DNA of 64,000 bases, from assembly GCA_003254905.1 (NCBI GenBank), contig QANU01006828.1, forward strand, positions 811,886-875,885, written 5' to 3'. The stretch's first letter is position 1; each line of letters opens with the position of its first letter. This stretch comes from Nissolia schottii (Eukaryota > Streptophyta > Magnoliopsida > Fabales > Fabaceae). Positions 1 through 13,105 of this stretch are shown here, one piece after another. The notes beneath the pieces were generated by a model, which had not been told where the DNA came from, did not search any database, and saw only the letters and a list, made by a program, of their open reading frames with translations. Made by a program: the position numbers and the translations under genes.

Positions 1-1130
1 CTTTATCTATTCTTAAGGCTCAAATTCATTACTAATCGACTTAAGTTATATCAACTCATTATAAGGGTAAAGTGGTCTTAGTACTAGCTTTATCTATTTA
101 TAAGACTCAAATATCTGTCGATTAAATGGAGCAAGAATTGAGCCACTTGAAATGAGTAATCCCCGTTTTAGTTTGGAAAATCTCTCATCCCCCTTATTGG
201 TGAAAATTAAAATGTTTTATGAAAAAAAAGATGCATTTTATGAAAACTGGACTCCAAATAAATAAATAAATAAGAAAAGATGACAATTAGGGCTCAAAGA
301 AGAATAAATCAGCCCACACTCCAATCCAATGGGTCCAAGTTGGCGTGTGCATTCCACACCGAATCAATCATTGACTTTTCTTTCTTTGTTCTTTAATTGT
401 TCCACTCACTCGGTTCTCTCTACCAAATATACCAAATACTACCAAACACCATTTCTCTTCTCTCTTTTGATTTCTACCTAACACATTCCCTTATTCAGTT
501 ATTCCTTCTCTCTTGATTTCTCCGACCACTTCACAAAAATCTCGTACTTTGTTCGTTGCTCCTGGTTTCTCTCGTCCCAAAGGTACCCATTTGCAGTTTT
601 CTATTTCATTGCCGCAAGTTTTTTTTTTTTTGCCGTCTAGATTTTTTCTTAATAGTGACCTAGTGATTAATAAGAATTGGCTTCTCCCACGGCATCAATT
701 ATGCTTTGTGAAAATTTTCTTGTATTGTGATTGCTGGCACTTGAAGTTGTTGTACACCATGACTACAAGTTGTTTCTTTTGTTTGCTTAACAGTGTGCTG
801 TGACATTAATTGGATTTGAATCATGATAAAGATAACATGTGTTGCTTTGTGTGAATATTAGAATTTTCATCTTATGAAGATGCATGTATTGGTATTGGTT
901 TTTAAGTTTTGAAGCTAAAATCTGAATCTGAGCTGATCCCACGTAATGAGTAAAGGCTTCTGATAGTTGATGCCAAAACCGGAATCCAGCTTGTTCTGCA
1001 AAATGTTGCTGATGAATGCACTAAATCTAGGCTTATGTTTTTTGGTTAATTGATTTACATATGATTCCTTGAAGTGAATTTTTGGGTGCTTTCCCTCCTT
1101 GTGCAGATCTTCTTAACTTGAAGTAAGGGA
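1..1130 (+). promoter_or_regulatory. Upstream region and 5' UTR (with intron) of the first gene
   Basis: There is no coding gene here. The stretch from about 400 to 582 is pyrimidine-rich and looks like the promoter and leader of the gene that starts at 1131. A good donor (CCAAAG/GTACCC) lies at 582/583 and a good acceptor (TTGTGCAG) ends at 1106, so I infer a 524-bp intron inside the 5' UTR. Long 5'-UTR introns are common in plant housekeeping genes. The first 400 bases are AT-rich and show nothing I can name. Confidence 0.5.
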
Positions 1131-2727
1131 ATGGACTTCTTTACCAGAGACATAAATGAGGGTTCTATGCTTAGATGTCCATTCTTGAGGAACATCAATG
1201 AGCCTACTAATTTCTCATTCACTTCATCTTTGGCTCTCCCAATGCCTGTAAGTATTCTTTGGTTCACATAATTCTGATTGTCACTTACCATGTTTATTGA
1301 GTATGGTGCTTATATCTTTATCTTAGATCTACGTACTCAGTAAGGTAAAAAAGAAGTGCATTTTTTCATTAGAGGTTCTGTTTCATGAAACAAAATTTGC
1401 AGTTTTCTGAGCTCCATGTGTTCAGTTGTTATATATGATTATGAACCATCTTTATGCTATTTTGTGATGCAAGGCTGCAATCAGACCATTGATCTTGAGA
1501 ATTTATGAAATATCTGTCCTCTTATGCAGGTGCGAGGGGCTAAAGGTCCAATTTTTGAAGATGCTCCCAATTTTGATTTGGCATTCAGGCTTTTCCATGG
1601 AAGCGATGGTGTCGTCCCTCTATTGGAAAGATCTTCTCAACATTCAGTGAAAATACAGCCTGAGAATCTCAAATCCCAGTTCAATCCTTTAGCTGCAAAG
1701 GCAGCAACTATTAGTCTTTCATCATTGGGGTTTGGCGGGTTTTTTGGTTTCGATTCGTTGGCGGACAAGTGGAACAACCAGAAAAGAAAATCCAAGTCAT
1801 CAAATAAAGAACCGACTTCACAGGTATAGACATACACACAATTTAGCTGTAATAGCTACTTTCCAACTCTTGAATGAAGGCTTTACGCTTATATATAGCA
1901 TCTTTGGGTTTACTAACTTGAAATAAAAAATCCTTGAAACTTTGGAATAACTTGTTTTTTTTCTTGAGAACTCAAGTGTAATTGAAGAAAATCACTGAGA
2001 TATTGGTTTCAAAACAAGTAAAACCGTCAAAAGATAAAGTGAAGGTTTCAATCATTATTTGGATTTCTTTTCCAGCTCCCTTGATGTGTGTTAGAATGAT
2101 ACTCAGGATGGTTCAAAGCATGAGGCTGCGAGCAACGAGTGGCTGCAAAGTGGGAACTGCCCTATTGCAAAGTCATACCGGGCAGTTAGTAATGTCCTCC
2201 CTCTAATTGCGAAGGCTCTCCAGCCTCCTCCGGGCATGAAGTTCAAGTGCCCGCCGGCAGTAGTTGCGGCTCGAGCAGCTCTATCACAGACCGCATTCGC
2301 AAAAACCCTCCGCCCTCAGGCCCTACCGACCAAAGTTCTTGCGATTGGGATGTTGGGGATGGCAGCTAATGTGCCGTTGGGTATATGGAGAGAGCATACA
2401 AAGAAGTTTTCGCCGTCATGGTTTGCTGCTGTTCATGCAGCTGTTCCATTCATAGGAATGCTGAGGAAGTCCGTCTTAATGCCGAAAACAGCCATGGCGT
2501 TTACTATTGCAGCATCAGTGTTGGGCCAAGTAATTGGCTCTAGGGCAGAGAGGTATAGGCTGAAGGCAATTGCTGCAAGAAAATCGTCTATTACAGAAAC
2601 CTCTGATGTTTGCTCAGCACAGTTACATGCGGTTGAAACAAAGGATAGGCATTGCAGTGATGCTAAGGACTGGAATGCAGTTTCTCTGCACCTTGCAGCA
2701 CCCTCATCTACTGATGTATTTGCCTGA
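1131..2727 (+). CDS. Plant-specific protein of unknown function, three coding exons (347 aa)
   Basis: Coding exons are 1131-1247, 1530-1823 and 2095-2727. All junctions are GT-AG and in phase 0, giving 347 residues. The start at 1131 is the first in-frame ATG after the inferred 5'-UTR acceptor and opens MDFFTRDINEG. An earlier AG at 2075 was not used, because the next in-frame codon before 2095 is a stop. I do not recognise the family. Residues 100-115 are Gly/Phe-rich (GFGGFFGFDSL) and are followed by a basic, Lys/Ser-rich stretch. The C-terminal third (about 185-300) has three hydrophobic segments near 215-234, 245-262 and 268-286, separated by basic loops, so a membrane-anchored protein is plausible. 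The last 50 residues look disordered. The long, regular reading frame and clean splice sites argue for a real gene. The location and function are unknown. An AATAAA at 2849-2854 is a candidate poly(A) signal. Confidence 0.75.
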
Positions 2728-3483
2728 TGATTAATTTGTTGTGTTCTTCATTGCATTCTCTGTATGATCAGTTTGTAATTTTTCACCCCCTTTTTTTCTT
2801 GCTTCCTTTTACTCAGAAAGCCTCAGGTGGAAAATGAGGAAATACAAGAATAAATATGTTCTTTGATTTACAACTTTGCTTTTTTCTTTTTGCCTTTTGT
2901 GCCTTAATTTAATGCATAATGAATATAGTAAACGCGTTTGGTGAAAAAAAGTAGTGGGTAGGTCAACTGTTCTCGCTGATGGCACAACCTGTTTTCCAAA
3001 ATTATTTGGGATGTTCTCCATTTCGTTAGAAAGCGGGTCATTGGTACTTTAAGTTCACCATACTAACAAACTATGTTTTACCGCGAATATTATAACTAAA
3101 CATGTCTTTTTGCTGTCACAAGCTAACTCGTTCCAAAGTGATTCTCCTGCTTTTCAGTTACGAGCGAAGCACCTAAAAGGCATTTTAGTTTCGATAGAAC
3201 AGTAAATTAAGGTCACATCTTATAGAGCATACATAATTCATAGAGAAGCAAATAATGATGTAGCAATATATGCAAAACCATGTGAACAAGGAAACCTTAA
3301 TGTACTCGAACCTTACTATAGTTCATTGAAAAGAGTCAATTGATGTTAAAATTTTGGCACTAACAGGAAGCACGCCTCTCCAATTTTCAACTCAAAATAA
3401 ATGTTGAAACGAAAATGAGTAACCTATGTATTAAGGTGAAGAGAGTTAACAAATTGATCAGCAAAACCTATTTGTAGGGTCGC
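2728..3483. other. Convergent intergenic region (3' UTRs)
   Basis: This is the spacer between two genes that point at each other. It should contain both 3' UTRs and poly(A) sites, for example AATAAA at 2849-2854 on the + strand. Nothing else is recognisable. Confidence 0.5.
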
Positions 3484-6400
3484 TTAATCACCGGATTTTC
3501 TGTATTCGGGCTTCAGTTCATACGTGCCTTGATTAGTCCCCTTGTTATTGTAGACACAAAGATCTTTAAGTATATCTTTCAGAAATTGCTGCAGAAAACA
3601 AGGTGTTAGATCCAAACACATTAGTTAAAAGAGGCACCAATGAAACTAAATAACTTCAAAAACAAATGTCAGACGGAGAGATATAATGTGTTTCATTACC
3701 ATGTGCGATTAGTGAAAGACCTACCAAATAAACAGAGTAAGATTATATGACAACAATAAAACAGTCTTTTCTCACAAGATGGGTAACAGAACAAGATTAT
3801 ATAAGTAATATTTTTCTCTCTATCATTCCACAATGATACAGTAATAATGTCCCAAAAATTCTCTGAATATGTTATATACAACTTTTTTGAACTTATGAAT
3901 CTATCAAGTACATTTTAGTTCAGTTACATACATATGATATTGGGTGTTGAGCATCTACCTTGACATGCATATCCACTAGAAGCAACCAACTCTTCATGGT
4001 TGGAATTTTATATCTACGAGTACTAAGTTTTTATTGACTACTCTACAAAATATCAGAAATTAACATCCAATGGACTAAAGTTGGATACTAAGAGAAAGAT
4101 ATTACTAAAAGCACATACTTCAGGTTGGTCGGTTTCTTGTATGAGGTTTCGTAAACTCCAATTTGGCTGCCGTTCAAATAGCTTGAACACAATTTCTTCC
4201 ATCTCTCCACGGTCCCTTCTTGTTCTCTTCATTTCGGTTCCTTTGGCTTGAGTTTTCTTCTTATTATTATCCTAATCCAACAAAGAAACTTCAGTGATCT
4301 GAAGTAGAAATGAATAATAAAAGGAAATATATATTGAACTGCATAAGCATATAAACTCCTAATTCCACCTCTCCATCCCTGATTTCCTCTCACAGCTATG
4401 CATTGTTAATGCAGGGAAACTCAAGCTCAGTCCTTTTATTTCATTAGTTACCCGCCAAAAAAGTAAGATCTGGTCAATAAGTTATAAAATGATGAAGAGC
4501 TGAACATGATACCAAGTGGTGGGAAATTTCTCTAGGCATGCAATCATTGTGGACTGAAATATGTGAAAGTAAGAAGAATAAGCCACTTACACTGGGTCCA
4601 GTACCAGAAGTCGAAAAAGTGACCCCAGGCATTGGCCTCATATGAGCTCCACTATCATTGTCAATAACCTGAAAATAGAATACAAGAGAAATCAAAGGTA
4701 AAGGAAATGATTGCATAAATCAATGGATCAATGTTACAGGAATGAGAGTCATAAGGAAACCTGTATCTGTCTACTTTTGACATTGTATTTGGTTGTCCTT
4801 TCACGGCACAGTTTCCCATAGACTTCAAGGCTTTGATTATGGGGCCTCATGTCAAACTTGTTCAGTATTTTTCCCTCCACAGAGAATTTTGCTACAACAT
4901 GACAGAAATTTCAACTACTTTTGTTATGCTTTGCTAAACTAGCCTTGGCAAAGGAGATTTATGCTGGTTTGGTTATCAAACCAAAAACGGCCAAGCCTAG
5001 TGTAGTAACCTATGTCCTTATTATAATTACCCACTTTTTGTTTTTTATTTTAAGAAAAAGACCAAATATCATTAAAGAAGAGAAAGAAAGCAGAGCAGAG
5101 GATAAGATATCATAGAAAACAGATAGACTGATGGAGGCATTACAGCATATTTTTAAGCTAATATAAATTTAGATTTCTAGATTCTACCTTCAAACAAGTG
5201 CAATTTCAAAATTTCTTGCTATGTTAAAACAGAACTCATACATCATAAAAAGCAGAAAGTCTATAGACAATATGAGTTATTATTGCTTATGTTTATAACT
5301 GAAGTGTTGGAAAGTAATATACAGCTCAGGGTGTTTAAACAATCTCAGCAACATTATGTGAAAGCAAGATATCAACAGCCAGATTAACTAACCACCAAAT
5401 GTAAGTTCAAATCACAACAAACAACTTGCGTTGCACTTAATCAATGAAGGATGAATATGTACCTTGTGGTGTATCTGAGAACACAGACATAGGAGGAATT
5501 TTGTCTTTACACATATCCATAGCATAACATTTGGGTACATTCCCAGCTTCAGCTCCAGCCAACTCCATCATAAACTGAGGATTTTAACTAAACAATCAAT
5601 TTAAAGAGAAAAGACAGTACAGGGAAAAGTGTCACTAACAATTACAATCAAAACAATTTATTTTACATGATGCAGAATATGTCCCATTCCTAAATAAAAA
5701 GAAAAGGAAAATTTCAAAGCAATTCAAGAAATGAAGCAGAAGAATGGCAACTGGCCAAGCGAATAGAAAACACTAAGGTAGAAAACAGAGAACGTAACAA
5801 GAATTATTTACAACCTCAACCAAAGACCAACAAAGTTTTCCCCGAGAGTGAAAATGAGTTACATGCTATTTCCACCTTCATAATCAATATATGTCATGAT
5901 GTTAAACCCAGTTAAGTTAAAAAGGATATTTTTCATTCGCCTTCCCAATTCACTTTCCACCTACTCAATTAAAGAGAACTTAATTGGATTAAACAAACAT
6001 TCAGAGGGTAGCTAATTTTTTCACTGTAGGTAGCTGATTTTAGCTCCATGCCAGGTGCAGCAAAGGGAATCACCACAAACAATCACAAATATTACAAACT
6101 AAAATCACATTGCAATGGAGTATGGTTAATGGACCGATAACAATTCAATCAATCTCAATAATTTAGGTTATTCACACATTAAAAGTGGAACCTTTGTATG
6201 TACACTATAGTACTTTACACAATTGCAGACCTTTTCTAACCCTTCAAAACGAAACAAGCTAAAGAGAGCACATACATTTTGCACCAACCGCAACAACGCC
6301 ATTGTAATGATTCAAAGAAAATCGAAGAAAAACGAATTAATCAGAGTCGTAATTTGGGGGAAAAAAGAAAGGAAGGGAAGAGAGTGAGACCTGGGTGTCG

Positions 6401-6651
6401 TCGTTGGAGTTGAGGGGATCGATGGAGACGGTGACCTTGGCGACAGGGCGGGAAGGGTCGGAGGGAGTGGCGCGTAGGGAGCGTGAGACCAAAGGAGGGC
6501 ACTTCATCAGCCACATCACTCTCTCCGCCTTGCTCGTCTCCAAGAACCCTCCATACCCAGTCCCATTGCTGTTGCTGTTGCCGTTGTTGTTCTGCTTGTT
6601 GCTGCTACTGCTTCCTCCTCCTCCTCCTCCTCCTCCTCCTTGCTCCTCCAT
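3484..6651 (-). CDS. Transcription initiation factor IIF, small (beta / RAP30-like) subunit
   Basis: Six coding exons, read from high to low coordinates: 6391-6651, 5463-5574, 4761-4891, 4591-4668, 4119-4271 and 3484-3588. They join in frame to 279 residues, the usual length for plant TFIIF-beta. TFIIF binds RNA polymerase II and brings it to the pre-initiation complex in the nucleus. The N-terminus is low-complexity (about nine Gly, then Ser/Asn). The family signature follows at residues 40-60 (ETSKAERVMWLMKCPPLVSR), and the dimerisation barrel runs to about 170 (GKILNKFDMRP, YGKLCRERTTKY). The last two exons carry the winged-helix DNA-binding domain, including FKLFERQPNWSLRNLIQETD near residue 225 and LKDILKDLCVYNNKG. 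The first ATG is at 6651. Its donor is GTCTCA, which is unusual but still GT. The gene is divergent from nothing close. Its 3' end faces the first gene. Confidence is high on family and exons. Confidence 0.93.
6618..6645. repeat. (TCC/GGA)n trinucleotide repeat coding the poly-Gly start of TFIIF-beta
   Basis: A short TCC-type repeat on the + strand reads as consecutive Gly codons near the N-terminus of TFIIF-beta. Such tracts vary in length between alleles. This one is in frame, so length change would only alter the Gly run. Confidence 0.6.
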
Positions 6652-6867
6652 TTTTTTTCAATCTGTAATGTGCAATGTGGCAAGAAACGCAAGAAGAAGA
6701 AGAAGATGAAGAGAAAGAGTTTTTTCTTTTGTTTTTGATTTTGATTTTTGGTTTTGGGTTTTGAAGGGAAAAGGCTCAACGGAAACCGTTTTGCTCACTC
6801 ACGCTCGCTCCCTTACACTCTGGCACTCATCATTACGTGGCGTTTCTCAACCCCGACTTCCTCCCTT

Positions 6868-6875
6868 TTTATATA
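6868..6875 (-). promoter_or_regulatory. Candidate TATA box of the TFIIF-beta gene
   Basis: On the minus strand the sequence reads TATATAAA, about 215 bases upstream of the ATG at 6651. That predicts a 5' UTR of roughly 190 bases. The call rests on the motif and position alone. Confidence 0.45.
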
Positions 6876-7224
6876 AAAAATTTTTATTTCCACAACTAAA
6901 AAATAGTTATTTACCAACATTAAAATAAATATTATAAAATAAAAAAATAAATATTACACCAAAATAAATATTGTCATTGAATATTTTTGTGTGTCCATGC
7001 ACACATGAATTTAATGCTACTACAAAATAAAAAAACAAACATTGACATAATATTTACATGTACTCATGCACACATGTATTTACTATTACTTGTTTGTGTT
7101 TCACGATATTTTTTTCTTTGCATGTTTTTTACTCTGTTAGGGTTGCTATTTTTTAAGTTGTACAAGGAGCGGATTTGCTTTTATATACCCTTTTTTTCTA
7201 TTTTTTATTTTAACTTTTTTATTT

Positions 7225-7735
7225 TATTTTTTAGAGTTAAGTGTCAACTTAGTCATTGAAAAAAAAATGTCCAATTTAGTTCTGATCAATTTTAAATTTA
7301 GATCAATTTGGTTCCTAACAAATAAAAATGTTCAATTTAATTTTTTGTTAATTTCAAAAGTCAAGTTAGTGTCAGTGAATTTCAAACTTTAATCAAGTTA
7401 ATCATTATGTGTTTGTGTTTAGGCACTATTCATAAATGCGGTTAAACGCATATTTAAAAACATAATTAAACACATTAATGAAACTATTAGCGTTTTCTCC
7501 CGTTTCTCAACCCCTTTCAAATGAGACAAGGTAGAGGAAGTGACAATAATATATTTATTATGTTTAGCTATATTTCTAAAAATATATTTAACTATATTTA
7601 TAAAATGTGACTTATCATAAAAAAGACTAATTTGACCCAAATTTAAAATTATCACAAACAAAATTTGAATTTTTTTTTAAGAGATCAAATTAACTCAAAT
7701 TTAAATTAAAGTCACAATGACCAAATTAGACCTTT
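7225..7735. repeat. AT-rich inverted-repeat (MITE/fold-back-like) sequence
   Basis: The left side (TTAGTCATTG...CAATTTGGTTCC) and the reverse complement of the right side (TTGGTCATTG...) share the same order of short T-rich blocks. This is the common legume type of decayed fold-back element. The ends and target duplication cannot be fixed by eye. The rest of 6652-8315 holds only the TFIIF-beta promoter side and the GTE1 3' UTR. Confidence 0.35.
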
Positions 7736-8315
7736 TCTTTTGTTATTGGCCCATTTGTAATTTGCGAAAACCATTTTAGTCCTTTACTTTGAAAATTACA
7801 AGTATGTTTCTTGTACTTGATCTCAACTAACACTCGGGATTCTATTGTGGCTATACAGACTCTCTTGAAGTTGCAACTATTTAAAGACGAGACTGCCCCA
7901 TCTGAAACACAAACTACTTAATACATCGTTCCCATGGCTTAGCCATCAGTTTCTAATAACATTTTAACACCAAACAATCAAACAAACAAACAAAAATGTT
8001 AACCCTATACATATCTAGCATAATCTAATAGAAACTTACGTGACTAAAAGTGGCAAACCACCACCTAAAAGGATCAGGAAAAACCAAGGGACAACCAACA
8101 ATGCCTTCAAAACTAATGGATTACATCCTCATTTCTTTCGTACAAAAAACAACACATTGGAGGCTATCATAAGAGACTAATGTGAGAGCAAAAACAACTA
8201 TAGCCATTTTCCAATGGAGAACCTTCAAAGTTCAAACTATAGGTTTGATTACTTGAGCATCACGACTCACTCGAGACAGACTAAAAGCAGCATATACTAT
8301 CTCCAACAGATGACG

Positions 8316-11300
8316 TCAGGTCGGCTTCTTGGTTGTCTTCTTCTTCAAAGTTTTGGTGGTAGCATTGCCTAACTCTCTTTTACGTTTGTTGTTTTGGTTT
8401 TCATTGCCACCCATGCTTCCTGAATTATTGCTCTGATTTTCTAAAGCCTCCTTCACAAAATACTTTAACTTCCATAAGGTAGCCTCGCTCTGCTTAAGGA
8501 ATGCAGAATGCAACATACTCGTTAACATACTCATAATATCAAAATTTGTGAGAGACAGCTTTAATCAAACCAAAGAAAAAACGGTGCTATTTCTTTCATT
8601 CATTTTATTTTTATTTTTGTAAAATGGATGAGCTTAGGAAACTTGGTATGAATTATACAGACAATGACCTGAGCATCCATGTCAAGATCCACCTCTTCAG
8701 CTGTAAATTGGAAGCTTGGATTATTTTCGGCAACAATTTGCAACGCTTTGTTTAGATCTTCAGGTGACAATCGAGAAAGAGCAGCTCCCAGCTTTCTCTT
8801 TTCTCCATTTGTCATTTTTCTGCAACCAATATTCTCAAATTTATCACTGTGGGGGTGACAAAAGAAATAATATTCTTTTAAAAAAAAAACAATAATAAAG
8901 TCATTACAACACAAATGAGGTCAGGTTAGTACAGAGGATAGGGATGATATATAGGGAAGAAATATTAAATCCTACTATTCAAGGAACCATGTGATGTCAC
9001 TGATAATTGGAGGACCAATTTGTAGCTAGGAACATATAGCAAATATGATCATAAATATCACGGGATATATTTTGGGTCCACTTTTCATGAAACGTATGAT
9101 GTAACAGAGCTAACCTGAATCTTTTAACAACCATCTCCCGTAGCTCTTCTAAATGCACATCAAGTTCAGATAGCTGAAAGGATACAAAGTGCAGTATTTT
9201 AAAGCAAGTCTCATGCAGGTCAATACTCTCCTATCAGATGTATTTTCAATATGCTTGAAAAACCCAATAGATTATTAAATTAAATTTCTCATGGTCCCAA
9301 ATTAAAACCAAACAATAAGGTCATAATACTTTTATGAATACCTCATTACTTAAGTCTCTAGCCATTTTGGCATGAGCTGCTTCTTGAGCAAGCTGCATGG
9401 CTAACTGTGCTTCAGCTTCTTCCTGTTCTCGTCTTGTTTCCTACAATATAGAATAACCCCAAATGATTAGAAGTATCAAAACATTATCATCAGGAAAAAT
9501 TTAAGTAGTTTACCCAATAAAATGTCACCACAAAATCACTCAATTGGTAATCAAATTCCATCATGCACAATCACGGATCTGAGGGAAAACAATTCATTGG
9601 AATAAAGTTACCTCATCAATATTGCTAAAGACAAAAAAAAAAAGAAAGATAAAAAAAGTTACCTCATCAGTAACTTTAGGCAGAAATAACAACCATTTCT
9701 CCTCAAACTTTTCCAGCAGAGTTTTTGCCATCACATGAACATCACTTTTTTCGTCATTATATTTCATAGCATTCTTGAAAACCAACCTCACGTCAGCACA
9801 TATTTCCCGAACGTTCTTATATCCAGTGCCATCCTTAGCTTCCATTTGATTCTTAATGGTACTAAAATCCATGGGCTTGTCGATGACCTAGCATGCACCC
9901 CAGGCAACTGATTAATCAAAGGCATAAAAAGAGATTTCTATAGAACATCAGATTCCTGAAACACACAATGCTGAATGGAAGATTCAGTCAGTTCATCAAG
10001 TGTCTGTTAGTCCAAAACCACAAATATATGTCAGGAATAAAAAAGAAGATACTTTCTTTGCATAGTAAAATAAATTTATGAAAGAGAAGAGAAAGGAGTT
10101 ACATTGCATGATACCTCAAAACAAAAAAAAAATAAAATACAATCAAGCTCCAAAGTCTCTGACTGTCATACCCCAAAAGAGGCCATACCAATGCACATGT
10201 AACATTGGGAAATTTGAATACATATATGAAGCATACCTCATAATAGTCATTTAAACCTAGGCCCTCCACATCAACAGGTTGCATAAAAGGCCAAGCCCAC
10301 TTGTGCTGTGTAATCTGATGGACAAAGACCATGAAAGAATTAATTTGTAATTCCAAAAGAAAGACAAAGACCTACCAACCTCATCTACCACTCAAAAACA
10401 CTTCCACCCAATTGTATGGGCTCAAGCTACAAAAATTACATAAAAAGGTTAAGTTTACTGCTGAATCGGGAGGAAAAAATGCAAATAACCACACCCCATG
10501 TTACAGGTACTGGGTATCATCTTAAATTGAAACAGGGGATTCAAAAGAAACTCAAAATTTCACGACCATGTGTGGAAAGAACCAGATCATTCATAGCACA
10601 AATGTGTCAAAATAAACATAAACCCTAGATAAACAAATAAACAATCAACATACAGGTGCACACAGATGACATGTTCCACTACCACAGCTCTTCAACATAA
10701 ACTTTAACTGTAAAAGAAAAGTAGGTTCATTGCCTGGCGTAATATTGTGCCAAACTGGCGCATAAGATCTTGCATTCTCTTTGCACGTGCGGCTTCTCTA
10801 CGTGATGCCTCCTTGTTTTGCTTCTTAATACTTGGAACATGTTTCTCCTTATCTTTATCCTTTGTAGCTGAGTTCCCTTTAGCCATGTTGGTTTGCTTGT
10901 TATTTGTGGTTGAGAAAAAAATTTCTACATCATTCACTTTCTGCTCAAGCTGCAGAGGAAAACACAACACAGAATACTTCCAGTCTCAAAATTGGCAATA
11001 ATGCTTCCTCTCTGAGGTTTAGCTGACATGTAATAGATATGCCTATATGATATATCTATAAAGAAAAAACTGAAGTTCCATGAAGCATGACAAACAAAAT
11101 ATTACCTCAAATAGAAATCAGATAACATATTGAAAACTAAAATATAATTTAAGTGTAAATAAAAACAACATTATCACCCGTGAAACACGGGAGTTATAAC
11201 AAATTCGCCCTTGAATTACAAAACACATGTAATTTGGTCCCTGAATTTATCAACAAGTTAGCCCTTTCCAGACGATTCTGTTAAATTCATGACCAAATTT

Positions 11301-11601
11301 CTACTCTATTTGTAATAATGTAGGTAACGACAGGAATCAAATTGTATGCGTTTAGTAATTCAGGGACGACTTTGTTGCACCCCTCATGTTTCACATATGA
11401 AATTATAGTTTTTTTCTCTAAAGTGTATCACACATTAATTGCTGAATAATTTCCACCAATAACAATACTTGCCTGATCAACCTGGGTAATCATCTCATCA
11501 ACACGATGCTTGAAACCCTCCATTTCAACCAAACAGCCATCAGGGTTCCCCCCAGTTGCGTCATTTCTCGCCTCCCAAATCGATGCACCAATTGTTTCCA
11601 T
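8316..11601 (-). CDS. GTE1: GTE1-type BET bromodomain protein (bromodomain + NET domain)
   Basis: Eight coding exons: 11473-11601, 10734-10949, 10237-10314, 9663-9887, 9342-9440, 9115-9173, 8669-8819 and 8316-8489. Together they give 376 residues, close to the length of Arabidopsis GTE1/IMB1. The protein binds acetylated histones in the nucleus and regulates transcription. A coiled-coil N-terminus (VDQLEQKVNDVE) and a basic Lys-rich linker come first. The bromodomain follows at about 105-210, with WAWPFMQPVDVEGLGLNDYY, the MDFSTIK helix and the acetyl-lysine Asn185 in NAMKYND. The NET (extra-terminal) domain is at about 265-330 (LGAALSRLSPEDLNKALQIV) and the tail is basic (KKKTTKKPT). The ATG at 11601 sits right after an acceptor, so the 5' UTR is split (upstream exon about 11976-12105). 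Introns 1 and 2 both start with GC (CAG/GCAAGT, CAG/GCAATG). GTE6 is the close alternative name. Confidence 0.93.
11170..11408. mobile_element. Fold-back/MITE-like insertion in GTE1 intron 1
   Basis: The left arm from about 11180 (AAACACGGGAG...GAATTACAAAACACAT) and the reverse complement of the right arm, ending about 11395, match over roughly 60 bases with scattered differences. The whole is about 240 bp. It lies inside the first (GC-AG) intron of GTE1 and does not touch exons. Long imperfect terminal inverted repeats and no coding capacity indicate a non-autonomous element. The superfamily is not assigned. Confidence 0.5.
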
Positions 11602-13105
11602 CTGCCACAAGAACACCCCAATCCAATCAAAACAAACTTTAGTAAGTAACAGATGGTGCAGCAAATATGCATTCTGAACAAAAACTAAAGTCTATCATCA
11701 AAAGAGGTAGTAAGCAACATTCAAGGCAACAAATTTCTACCATTTGAAACAGCAAAGAGTTCTGTAGCTTATTACAGTTACAGAGCAAGCTCAAAAACAC
11801 AACAGAGAATGGTCTTTAATTTTGCACAAACGAGCTGAGAATCACATCAAAAACATGTATTGCTGTTTCATTTGAAGATAAATCGATTGAAGACATACAC
11901 ATAAAAAAACAACAACAAATCAATAGTGTGAGAGTAAATGCAGAATAGAAAAGGAACAGATATAGAGAGAATTACCAGGAAAGAAAAGAGAATTGCAATG
12001 AAGAAAAGTGCAGAGAGAGTGACACACTGATGAAGGAAGAAGCCAACGCAGGAAAATTGGAGTTGCGCGGTGCTATTTCTTCGGCCTTGCTTTCACAGTT
12101 TTTTTCACTTCAACGATCCGACAGCGTTTCACACATACACACATACACACATCCCACATTTTTCTAGTATTTTTTTTTTTTGAGGAGTAGTAATTTTTTT
12201 AATTTATTTCGGAAAATAGTCAAATAAATAATTTAATTATCTGCAGAGGAAAGAATTTAATTTTGGTATTCTATCGACGAAAAACTTTAAAATTTTAATT
12301 TTGGTACATATATTTTTGTTTGACACATTACTAAATACAAGTTTTATATTATATATTACTATTAGTATTCAATTGAATACTGATAATATATAATTAAAAA
12401 GTTTAACCTTTTATAGTTGTTGTAATAGTTAAAATTATTCAATAATGTGACCATATATTTTATAAGAATAATACGAAATATTTCTATAATGATGATTTAA
12501 AATTAAAATTAAATGTTTTATCGCATGTGTTCACAAAACCAAGATCTTCTACGTAGGAATTACTTCTCCTCAACCCAAAATCAATTTCGCATACTAAAAG
12601 GTAAGCTTTTTTATTTTGTATTTTAAAATGTTTCAATGTTTTGTCACACGTGTTTTAGATAACGCTTTGCAAACTTGCTTCTCGCGTTGTCTGTCATCAA
12701 AATTTATCTCGAATGCAAAGACAACACTTGCAGTCTTGCACAATAATACGTAGAAATATTAACATCAATACGAATCTCTTTAATGAGTTCATTTAATCAA
12801 ATTGACGTAATAAATAAAAGAAGTTGAGTTGCAAGATGGAAAAAAGTACTACTAATAAGTGGATTGTAAAACTCTCGTGATATCTCATATTTGCTAGAAC
12901 TGAAGCTAGACTATCATCACAAAAATATTAAAAGCAAAAGCATGGTTATAATCAATGGAATTGATGCACAACGATACTTCTTGTGCATATTCTCTATGGC
13001 TATGCGGAGTATTTCTCGTGCCCTATAAATCATACAGATTGTCCATATGATTTATATATATGATGATCCAGGATTGATTTCCATGATATTCATCCAAAAA
13101 TTAGC
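11602..13105. other. Region between GTE1 and the Notchless gene
   Basis: The region contains the inferred GTE1 5'-UTR intron (11602-11975) and leader exon (about 11976-12105), followed by AT-rich sequence. From about 12900 it is the probable 3' UTR of the Notchless gene, which lies on the same strand. Between 12170 and 12900 I see nothing beyond AT-rich sequence. Confidence 0.45.
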
